In this document: positions 28,201 through 40,200 of the stretch, piece after piece
Numbering within the stretch: the first letter of the stretch is position 1
How the letters are laid out: every line of letters starts with the position of its first letter
From: Takakia lepidozioides
Taxonomy: Eukaryota; Streptophyta; Takakiopsida; Takakiales; Takakiaceae
Reading direction: 5' to 3'
DNA length: 64,000 nt
Assembly (NCBI GenBank): GCA_030704615.1
Contig: CM060733.1
Location: 32,118,001 to 32,182,000 of the forward strand
The notes under the pieces: generated by a model
Told to the model about the DNA's origin: nothing
Database searches by the model: none
Seen by the model: only the letters and a program-made list of their open reading frames with translations
Made by a program: the position numbers and the translations under genes

Positions 28201-31200
28201 ATCATACAAGAACAGTAGGTATGGGGCACTGCAATGAAGCTCTTCAGCAGCAGTTGCCCTCTGAAAAGCCCTTAGACCTGATATGTTTTAGTGGGATACC
28301 TACTACAAAATGAAAGCACATTGAGCTGCGACGGACGTGGTACCAGGTCAGTCATGTCACTAACATTTTTAGACTGTTCCTAAGTCAGATTTTGGTCTGT
28401 CCTCTCTTATAGGATCATTGTCTTGAATGAAGGGCGCATCATCTATCAGGGACCGCGTGAAGATGTTCTCCCATATTTCGCTGAACTTGGGTAAAACTAA
28501 ACTACTCTGGGAAATCTTGAAGGGTAGGTAGTTTCGTAGGTTCAGTTTGGTTCATTTGCTCTTCTTGTCTGTCCCCTCCTCATCCTCTATAACAGCAATA
28601 ATATGTAAATGATTGCTATAGATTGCTGTCATGGAAACTAAGCCAAGGACTGGGATATGTTCATCTCAGACCTTACTAAGTTTGCTGCAGATTGCAGGTA
28701 TGTGAAACCAAAGCATGTGGATGTGGCAGACTTTCTTCAGGAAGTTACCACAGAAGAGGGCGTGCGATTTTTGCAGCGTGGTTTCAGAGAACTAACAAGC
28801 GATGATTTTGTGATCGCATACACCGACTCCGATATGCACAGAGACGTACTGCGTGTTGTTGATAGCCCAGAGGTATCAAATAGGCCAGAATATCTTCTAA
28901 TGTTTTGCTTCTGGAATAGTCAGTATCACCAATGCACTTAGAGCACTAGTTTTGAGTCACGGAATAGGTTGGTTGATTGGCTTACTTCCATTACATTGGC
29001 ACTGTTGCAAAACCTCAAAGTATGGGAGCACCAGTCTGCCTAGTATCATCTTCCCTCTCAGTGTCGCTCCATGATTGATTGTATGCTACTTGAAAATATT
29101 GTTCTGGTATCTGGTTTCTTTGAAAATTTGACAGACATACTTAAACTGCTGCTTTGGAGACCTCCATTAGTAGTTATGGGTAGTTGGTGTCCTAGGTAGT
29201 AACCCTACCTCTGTTTGCAGAACGTCCATGAGCTTTGGTTGGAAGCAGCAAAACCTCTAGGTTTGAAATTAATGGACAGACCTGCCAAGGCAGGTAAGTC
29301 TGCGCATTGCCATGACACTATGATATGCCTCATCTGTTTCATTGCTTTTCAGAATTCATACGCCATCTTTTTCATGTTTGCTGGTATTTCTTCATTTCGG
29401 GTGAACCCCACTCTGTCACCAGTGTTTGGGGGACCCAGTAGTCCACCAGCAAGGTGCATCCGTGTTTGGGCTTGTATGTAACACCTTATCTGTTTGTTGT
29501 TTGAACAACCGGACGGAATATGATGGTTTGCTGTTTTATGCACCTTCAAGCCTGTAGTACACCCTGTTAGAAAACTAGACCTGTCCTCTCTCAAGAGATT
29601 TGGACAGGGAGCTTCTATTCACAAGCAGTAGTACAAAACCCTTGACAGCTGAATGATACAGGAAGTAGCTAGTACTCACAAGATGAGAAAACTGGAGCCT
29701 GGAAGCTGCCTTGCACCCTACTACAAAAGACTGTAGATGCTGGCATAAATTCTCTGGAACCTTCTGGTAGGAATCATCCTTATCCAAAAAACCCTAGCAG
29801 AGCCCTAGCTAACAGTCCCAATGGTTAACTAAATCTGAGCTGACTTTCAACACACCTAATGGGTTTGAAGAGGAGGCTTCAAATTAAGTGGCTGTGTCAG
29901 AAATACAGTGTCTTTCGAACTTCCTTGTCAGTTTACTCGTCCTCATCCATCGGCATTGCCTTTTGAGCAGGTCAAAAAAGAGGGATAGTAGTTACTGAAG
30001 TTGAAGCCTCAGGAACAGCAGCTGTCCCTGACATTCTACAGACAACACAAGTAAAAGAGGGAGACTGCATAACAGGAATTGTGAACAGCAGTGGCAGACT
30101 TGAATACATAACAGACAGCAATCAAAACGCCGCAGACATAGTGAACAAAGTTCAAGAGGTCCCTGGAAAAGTGCGCTTGCAGCTGGAGCGGCCTCTAGAA
30201 AAGGTAAGCCTGCGTCAACTACCTGCATTACCTCTTACATGTACTTGGGAAATGTTCAATATACTTAAAGGAGAAAAGAACACACTATACATAAATAAGT
30301 GGGGTTCTAGTTGCAACAGTTTGAGACATGCCCAAGAGGAATTTCATGGCGTAGGGACAAGAGACTGTTTTTCCTGTGTTGTGTCTGAGGATGGTTGCAT
30401 TAGATGGCAAATGCAGCCACCTGACTTGAGTGGTTAGTGGTCTGGGTGTCTCTGAAGAGCATTCCAACCCAACAGGCCCATAAAGAAAAGGCTGACTCCT
30501 AGTTACTGACAGCGAGTAAGGTGACAAATGGATTTGACATACAGATCAAGTTGTTTTATATTAGTTGCTGTTGAAGTGGGGGGTGCCTAACAACCTCACA
30601 TGTAAGTTGCTCCTCATTTCTGAATTTAGTAAAATCCAATGAATCTAGCAACACATCTTCAACAACGTTTTGTTTCAACCTTGACATATTTCCTTGGGAT
30701 AGAATTGAAATTTATTCTCCCGTTGTCTCTTTTACTGTCTGTTGGTTGATGTTGTGCCATTGTTCACTATAGGTCTTTTGTTTCTTTTTCAATAGAGAAT
30801 TTGCTGTTACCTTGGGTAGTGTCTTTTTTGCAATTGATAAGCCTGGAGTTCTCCTCCAAGCTTACATAGATACATGTTGCCATGATGCAGGAAGGTGCAT
30901 CAGCTGCAAGGGTTTTTGAACAGGAGTTTGTCCAAGAGTGGTGGCCTTCAACAAAAACTGTGTTCAGACGGCAGGCCACCTTGGCAATTCGTAATAAGAG
31001 CTTTGTCTATGCTCGTATGATGCAGGTGCAGTCATCCTTCAACTTGGAAGGCTGTCAAAGGGTCATTCAGCTAGATGGTTAAACCATTGCTTCTGTTGAT
31101 TGTAAGGAGGAGGTTAGCTTTGGGATCTTTGTCGTTGCCCAATACCTTGGCTACTTAGATACTGTGGGGATCATATAATGGCTTGCTGTGCCATGCTTGC

Positions 31201-34200
31201 GAGGTTAGACTTTGGTTATATAGTGGTCTATGTTCTTGTTTCCGCTTTCTTAAATGTGGCTGATAAATCCGCTTTCGTCCTGATTGTACATTAGAGGTTG
31301 TCGTGGAACCAATGATCTTATGTCGATAAGGTTTACTGCGGAGAATGTGATCTAACAAGTGGATGTGCAGCTTATTATCTTAGGAATATTCACCGGGACT
31401 TTATTCTATCAAGTGAAAAATACTACTGATCGTTCTGATATGGATTTACGCAAGTCTCTTGCTTTCCTTGCAGTCATGACCCTATCATTAAACACTGTCT
31501 CTCAAATACCTGTTCAAATAGACGAGCGTAAGGTGAAGTTCTGGCAAATTTGAAGTAGGCTTGATTAGATAAAGTTTTCAAGTTTGATGATTGTTTGTTG
31601 GTTTGGTTTTTCTCGTTGCATTGTGAGAGGACAGTGCTCTGATGAAGTTGCTATCTTTAAACTTTTTTCTGGTTGTGTGACTGATAGCACTTGACAAATT
31701 GGATCATGATAAGACCTCACTCTATCCCATGGGCTCTTGTGGCCCTCTGTGGATGTTATGAAGTTTCTTTCCGCGGACGTTATAAAGCACCATTTCATTT
31801 CATTTCATTTCTATGCAGTACCATTTCATTTCATTGCTTTTGGGCTGCTTTTTGGCTCTGGTTTTGTCTCCTCTCTCTTGGTTTTTTCCATTTTGTCCCA
31901 TAAGCTCTTTCAGCTTTCCGCAGACGTTATGAAGTACCATTTCGTTTCATTTCATTTCCTTTATTTCTATGACACACATTTCAAATATGATGTTTCCGTG
32001 CTGCATGTTTCCCAGTCAAGCCGTCCTGCAATAACAGAGCATAACTCAGTTCCTTTTTCATGTAGGTATTTGAGAAACAATATGCTGCAAGGTTCTTTCG
32101 ACCCAACGCCTATGTTCTTGCCTGCACCCTCAGCCAACTCCCCTTCACAATGATAGAGGTACAGAACCTTGTTATGCAGTACAATGCGATTAGACACTTA
32201 AGTACTGCGACAAAGCCACATCATAGCTGTAAAAGCATGTAGCAATTCACTGCTTTCTGTCAGTGAATAGACACTACATTGACTTTTTGCGACACTGTTA
32301 TACCTGCAAGTATGGTATAGAAGGATGATGTACGAAGTACCGGGATTTTGTTTGTTGGGATACATTTGTAAGGGACTTGGGAGGAACCTTTCTGCCAGCT
32401 CACTGAGCTGCTCCTTGCAGCCTCATTTTGGCTCGTGAAGGATTTGTAGAGTTGTTTGTCCTGTACATACTTTGACTTGTTCCCATTTTGCTGGCTAGTT
32501 TTTTTAATCTCCATTATGCAAAAGTCAAGAAAAACTCTGGAGGAGAGAAACTTTGGCCTAAGGTTGTTGTGCTTTACTAAATGCTTTAGGTTGAAATGCA
32601 GATGATGATATATACTCCTCTTATATACTGGCTAACAGGGCTAAGCCCTTCCCAGCATGGAGCTCATTATTTTATATATATACTGGTGGTCTTTGTTGAG
32701 GCAATCACTTTTGCAGCATTTGTGCGAGTTAGCACTTCTTTTTCCAGTACGAAGGAAGCAGCAAGTGGCGTAGCTGGTTCGATTCTCAGATCTGAGCCAC
32801 ACATGAACTCAGATTAGTCGTGCTTTATGTGTCTGACCCTCTTCCTGGAGCATCATTCTTACCCCCCACCAACCAATCTTCACTTAGTCGTGCCATCCAT
32901 ATATGACACAGCAGTCAGTTGACAATCCTGTGAAGCTGGCTGAAAATGATTGGAGTAAACCTTGTGTGTGTGCATGTTCTTCTTTTCTGGGGTGGCTTAC
33001 TAGGTTGGGCCATGTGTATTAATTTTGAGTCTGCATATCTAGAGAGAGGAGGGAGAGAAGGAAAGAGTCAGGAGTACATCATGCTCTAGGTGAGGCCCAA
33101 AAGGGGAATAACCATGACACAAAGAAAGGCATCCAATATGAGGTTCTGACGACTTCTTGTACCTCCTGCAGGTCTATTTATTCTCTTCTTTTTGTTATTT
33201 GCTGGTTTTTTGGTTACCAAAAACAAGGTGCCTGATTGGTGGATTTGGGTCTACTATCTCAGCCCCCTGCAATGGGGTGTCACAGCAATAGTTTGCAACG
33301 AGTTTCTCTCTAGTAGATATGATGAAGTAAGTGACCCCAACTGACAATTTGCCGCAGCCCCATTACTACTGACCCTCAGGGAATCACAGACACCTGGAGG
33401 TCAACTGTTTGTTGAGACCTTTTCTGACCAACAGTGCATCTCCCATCAACGACAGGAACCTGAGTTCCCCAGTCTCTCTGCCTTCGCCAGATGTAAATGA
33501 CAACTATATAGTCCTTCATGACTCTTCTTGGCCTGATGTTATCAAGATGAGAAGTGAAAGCAGTATAAGAGAATTCAAGAAGTTGATAGTTGGGAAGCTG
33601 GCTGCGAATTTTTCTGTTTAGGAGCATTGAACCCACATCAAAGAAATCTAACCTTCCATGTATTTTGATTTATAGAGCTTTGGCCTGACGTTTGCTTGCC
33701 TTTTGGTCTTTCTATGACAAATTCTCCTGTGGTATCTATTGTGTAGGCTTGCAGTGATAGCATCAGTTACTGCATAGGTAAAGAACGGATGAGAGTTGGG
33801 CAAGCATATCTGGACCTCTACAACCTGCCCACCACATTCTTCCGAGGTGTATGGGTGCCTATCATTGTCCTTTGCAGCTACTACTGCGCGCTGACCTATT
33901 TATGTTTCTACACTGTTGCCAATATAAGGCATGATGAGGTATGCTGTGCAATTTTATAACTATAGTTATCCTTAGGACATTGATGAGATGTGGCATGCTC
34001 TAATCAATTACCTGCACATATATTTACAGAGAATTTGTGAATGGGAAAGTAGCTTCATGCTGTGTACAGCATCTGTGGCAAGTGTCAACTGATAAAATAC
34101 TTTTTATATTTTGTATCTTTACAGGTCTGTGCCACAAATAGAACTCTCAACTGTCTGGAATTTTTCATGGAGTGTGAGCTAATGTATTACCTGGTTCCTA

Positions 34201-37200
34201 TACCTCACACCCTATCCCCTCTTCCTCCTGTGGGGATTTGCTGGTTTGGTATTGGTTTGTGCCAGGTGAAGCTGCCACCTGCTGGTCGGTTGCAACCTTC
34301 AAAGTCAGTTGGCAAAATTCCTCCAAAGGTTCCAGAGGTGTCTATAAGAGGATCCCTGGCGGCCAAAGAAGTTGGAATGATAGCAGGAGGTCGTGCTGCT
34401 TCTGTTGCAGTGACTGAAATATCTTCAATTAGGTTTGAGCCCATGATTTTATCCTTCCACCAGCTAACCTATGAGGTAATGGTTCTTTCAATAACCATGT
34501 GAGATCTTCATTCTTTATTTAAGATGCCGGTTTTCGTGCAGTAGTTTGCAGTAGCTCAAACTGGGTGAAGTAGACAGTTGATGTGATCATGAATCCACCT
34601 GAAGTTGCACCTAAAGTTCAAAGAAGACCTTGAATCAATAGAGGAGTTAAGGGAAACATGGGATTGTGACCAGCAGGTGCCGCCTTATTGTTTATAGATT
34701 TAAGTAGTTCAACTGTTTCTGCTCTTGATGCCTGGTTCCATGTTAACAAGCAGCTTAAAACACTGTATACACCCAACTCAGATTGGTGTTGTTAGTGACT
34801 ATCACCAGCCTTTCAGTGGGAACCACCAGAATATAATCCAAAGACCGAGCAGCGAGCACAAATATTGAGCATTGAACTTCCAGTAGAGTGTCCACTTGTG
34901 TGCACTAGGCCATGGTGTTGATGCCTGGACACAGACCATAAAAGCTTCTGAGAATGCTGGGTGGGGACTTCAAGCAACTGCTCTTTTTTTTCCATCAAGT
35001 GATTTTGTTCAGACACATGTGTTATTAATGAACCCAGCAAGCTCACCTCATTTCAGATTGATTTCTTGGTTTTGTTGGCTAGGTGGTTATACCTGGGTGT
35101 AAAGATCCACGGAAGTTGCTTTCCAACGTTTCAGGGTTTGCCAAGCCTCACACTATGACTGCCCTCATGGGGAGCAGTGGTGCTGGGAAGACAACCCTAC
35201 TTGATGTTCTGGCTGGCCGCAAAACCATAGGAAGAATGACCGGTGATATTCTTACAAATGGCTACCCTAAAGTACAGGCGAGATTTGCTCGCATTTCTGG
35301 GTGAGTGTGGGGCAGGTGTGGGTAATGGAAAACTATATGTGACGTAAATCCAGTCCACCTCCTATTTGCATTGTGAAAGATCTGCTGGATTAACCGTAGC
35401 TAGTCTGGATGCGGAACACAAGTGGATTTTGATAGAGTAAAATATCACCCCATGTCCCTTGTGCACTATTGAGTCCGTGGTTCATTTGGTGTAAGAAAAG
35501 TGTTGACTTCCTCTTGGGGCCAGATATGTGGAGCAGAACGACATTCATACACCTTTTATTACAGTCAAGGAGTCTCTGGAATTTAGTGGTGCTCTTCGCC
35601 TTCCAACAGGCACCTCTCCTGGTAGCCGGAAAAATTTCATCAAAGAGGTAAAGTCCGTCAATGGGTACACAACCAGTTTAGGCTGTCTTTCAAAGCAGTA
35701 AATTTCCTGAGATAATATCACTTCTGCCAGAGGTCCACATGCTATTATTGTGACTTATAGTGCTTCTCATTCTTAGCTTTTGTATGATCGAGTCATCTAT
35801 ACAAAGATATTGCGACACTGGCCTTAGGTTGGCTTTGAAGTTGTTCATGTCTTGGGATTCAGCTTCATGAAGGACCACTCCTTGCCAGGATACTTAACCT
35901 TCAATTCCAAACAGCTCAGGTGATGGACTTGCTGGAGTTGAGCGACATTCCCAACAAACTGGTAGGCGCCATTGGAGATGGAGGACTCTCAGTGGAGGAA
36001 GCAAAGCGTCTCACCATCGGTGTTGAACTCGTATGTGAATTTTCAACTAAAAGACATGCTTCAGTCCTGGCTACATGAAGTGTTTGTTCAGATTGTCAAA
36101 TGTATCTTTGTCCAACGTACTCTAGTGCGTCTGGTCAATAGTTAGAGTGGTCCCCGTTCTGCTGTCAGCACAGTTCAAAGAGGATGTGCTTGTGGCCACA
36201 AGACTGCAGTCAGCAGTACAGTCTAATGAGTGCATTCCTGCTCCAAAGTTACTAGTTCCTCAAGTCTGCAGTAGTGGGATGGTTCAGGTGGCAAACCCCA
36301 GTATTTTATTTCTCGATGAGCCAACTAGTGGGCTGGACAGCCGAGCCGCACAAATTGTGATGCGCGGTGTTGTTAATATAGTCAGATCAGGGCGTAGCGT
36401 CATCTGCACAATACATCAGCCCAGCCGACGCCTATTCTTGTATTTTGATCAACTGTTGCTTTTGAAACGTGGGGGCGAAACTGTATATTTTGGACCAACT
36501 GGAGAAGAGGCACAAGACCTTTTGGTAAGGCTGACATAGTCAACTTGTTAAAGTATCAGGCTCAACTTCCATGCAATATGTTGCAAAATCTTGTCATCTT
36601 TGAGATCTCTCAAACCTTCTTGCACATCTTCTTTTTAATATGTCAAATCTGCTGGTAAAGTCGCTCCAAGTATTTTCATCTTCTGGCATTATAAGGTACA
36701 GAAAAGGGCTCGAACTAAGACTGGCATGCTTCTTTCAGAAATACTTTCATTCGCTTCCTGGAGTATTGAAGTGTCCAGCACATCAGAACCCAGCATCGTA
36801 CATGCTGGAGATTATTGGAGCTGGGATTGGACATACTTCTCAACGTGATTTTGCACTGGATTATCAAACAAGTGCTCTGGCCCAGAGGAACTGTATGTCC
36901 AGTCCCCAACCTGTCTATTCAGATTTCGAGGTTAACAATCTCGTAGTCCTGTGCCAGTTTCTCATTGCACATGACTAGTTCTGCCATACACGTTTGGGAC
37001 CTGTGGAAACCACCAGTTTCCTCTTTGCACATGGACTAGTTATGCTCTACACATTTAAACCTGTGGCAACTGCTACTGGTGCTCTGAGATTACCCTTGTC
37101 TTTAGAGTCTGTCAAGACCCACAACAATATGATTACTACATAAACCCCAGCATGTGAATGACGCACAGCAAGCTCGTAGAGGGTAGGAGCTCTCAAGAGT

Positions 37201-40200
37201 TCTTCACTCATGTCAATCTTCTGTGCTTGATGCTGAATATCGCATAAGAAAGTGTTTTGGTGCTACATCCTTCGACACTGTTCAAAGTGTTAGTGTGATT
37301 CTACTTCTAACTTGCAGGCTGGCACACATTGAATGGTAGTATCCAATCTCTGGATGTTGACTTCCAGTAGGCACCCTTTTGACCAAGGAGAAGGTCTTGA
37401 AGTGAAGTTAGAGACTCTAGTGGGTACCATGTGCTTATGCCATCGCTGTACACACTGCATGCTTGTGACTCTTTGATGCAGTGGAGCAACTGGATTCCTT
37501 CAAGTTTGGTAGATGGAAGATAGGCAAAGAGCCACTGGCAGAAGGATATGCTGCCTCATGGCTGCTCATGTGTCGAGTTGTTGTTACGCGCCAGTACAAA
37601 ACCTATTGGCGGAACACTTCATACAGGTCAAGCCCTTCTCACAATCTTCTACTATGTGATCTTCCCCCAATTCATATCTTACATCACATCCAACAAGTAG
37701 AATATATTTGACACAGTAATAGTTATTACGATTTGTACCCTTGTGGATAGGAGTCGGACTGACCTTCTGATTCACGTCTGTGAAAGGTTCCGTTTGGCAG
37801 ACACCAGGGTATGGTTCAGAAACTCCAAGCCTTCTGCTCCTGAGTCCTACACCTCAGACATGGAGTCGTGGTGGTTTGCTTCTTGGTGGATGTGGTGTGT
37901 TTCAAATCCGTCACTGAACTTGTTGGCACATTGGGGGTGCAGTTTTGGTCGAATGATTCTGGTCATCATTCTTGGTTTGATCCAAGGGAGCACTTTTTGG
38001 CAGGTGTATATTTTTTCTCTTTGTTATGTAATAAAAGGGAAGAGGAATCTACCATATACATTTTCACTCTTCTGACCCATTAGCCACAATTACTGAACTA
38101 GACAATTCATTAACTTCAGACTGCCTACCAAAGTCGATGAAAGGGTTCTACTCGACTTGTAGCATGAATTTTCCTAAGCTCATTGCCTAGTAGTCAAGTG
38201 AACTGTAAATCATGACGTGATGTAGGCAACCCGCCACAGGCCAACAGTAAAGGTTTAGAAATCCAGGTTCATTGCTTCACTCCTGCCATCTACAACCCCA
38301 TGTTAATGCCCTGTGTGCCTTTATGACAGATAAAGTACAACAATACTCCAGGATTGGTGTCACGAACGGGCCTAGTCTACATATCAGTGGTGATGGTGGC
38401 TATATCAAATGCAAATAACGTCATTCCACAGGTGCCAGCAGTCCTTTAGGATTCAATGCATTTGATTAGTACTAGAACATTTCTGCCCAAGTTGTCTTTT
38501 CACCAGCTGGTGGGACCAGCGTTTGCTGAGTTAGTCCTCATAACAGTGCTATTTTGATTAGCCACTGCCATATTGCTGTCTTGGCCCAGCTGCCAACAAA
38601 ATTTGAGTTCTGCTGGGGTCTCGATGGGCCTTATTCTGTCTGGAATCAGGCACATGATTGTCTCCCCCTGTGGTTTTTCTAGATGGTCCGAGGGTCTGTG
38701 CCACTTTCTTTAGAAGTAGAAATAAATATTATTTTGTGCAGGTCAACGCAGAGCGTGTGGTCTACTATCGTGAACGTGCATCCAACATGTATTCTGTGTT
38801 TTTGTACAACCTCGCCTGGACCCTGGCTGAGGTAATATAACTCTTGAAGAGACGACTGTCTTGATGTAACTAACAAAGTCGCTACTAATTTCAGGTGTGT
38901 CTTGCAACATTTCTTGATAGATGCATTCCTGAGTTTCACCACTAGAAAACAAACTGGAAAGCTTTTTCCTTTCTCTCTTGCGATGATAGAATCTTGAGGC
39001 CAAATTACCTTTCAGCATCCTTATCTCCTTCCCTCCTGAGGGCATTGGGGCGGTTCAGGGTGGGTTCCCACAACCTACGGATAGAGACTGGCAGATGGGA
39101 AACCTGCAACGGGGAGACTGCCTATGTCCAGCTTGCATAGGGCGCAGCCAGGAAATTGAAACTGAAGAACACTTCTTCTTCTACTGCCCTCTATACTACG
39201 AGATCCGTGGGAGATTCCACTGTTTATTCAGTGGAACCCAATCTCTCACTGAAGTCTTCCACTATGAGGATCAAAAATGATTGGCAGCCTACCTGCATGA
39301 GGCCTTCACCCTTAGACAATCACTAGAACATTAGTTCTTATTCTTGGGTTCTGATTTTGTTTCCTCTCTCATGTTTTCTTCCATTTTGTCCCATAAGCTC
39401 TATGAGCTTTCCGCGGACGTTATAAAGCACCATTTCATTTCATTTCATTTCTCTTCTATTGCCCTCTATACTACGAGATCTGCGGGAGATTCCACTGTCT
39501 ATTCCGCGGAACTCACATTGAGGACAACTTTGAATATTTAGCTGTTACTGCGAGAGGATTGGATATTTTGTACGAGAGAATAGTCCAGGGGGGAGAAAGG
39601 TAGTCTCTGTGCTGATTCAAGTTGGTGCAAACACCCCTTTACAAAGGTAGGATATATTGACAAAAAGTGTGGATGGAAGCGTACATATATACATACACAA
39701 AACTCAAAGAACTAGTGAGGGAATGTGAGGGAACAAGACAGAATTTTATGATGACCCAAAAGAAATGAAATGAAATGAAGTGGTACTTTATAACATCCGC
39801 GGAAAGCTCAAAGAGCTTATGGGACAAAATGGAAAAAAAAACATGGAAGAAAGACTACGACGTCCACAGGGACAAAGTAGGACACCAAGAAACAACTTCA
39901 GAAAAAACCTCAACGACTCCCGAAGACAGTCTTCATGCAGATCGACTGCCAGGCACTTTTGCTGCTCAAAGCTAGAGAATTAAAATTATCACGTGTTTGT
40001 GCAATGACAGATCCCATATCTGTGCGTTTCAACTCTTATCTTCTGTTCCATATGCTTCAGTATGGCTGGAGTGGCCACGAGTTCGGCCAAAGCATTTTTC
40101 CAGTTTTGGTTTGTTTTCTTAGAGTACGCTGCAACGATCACATTCTTTGGCATCTTCTTGGCGATGTTGACTCCTAATGCACAGGTGAGTGTTCCTTGAG

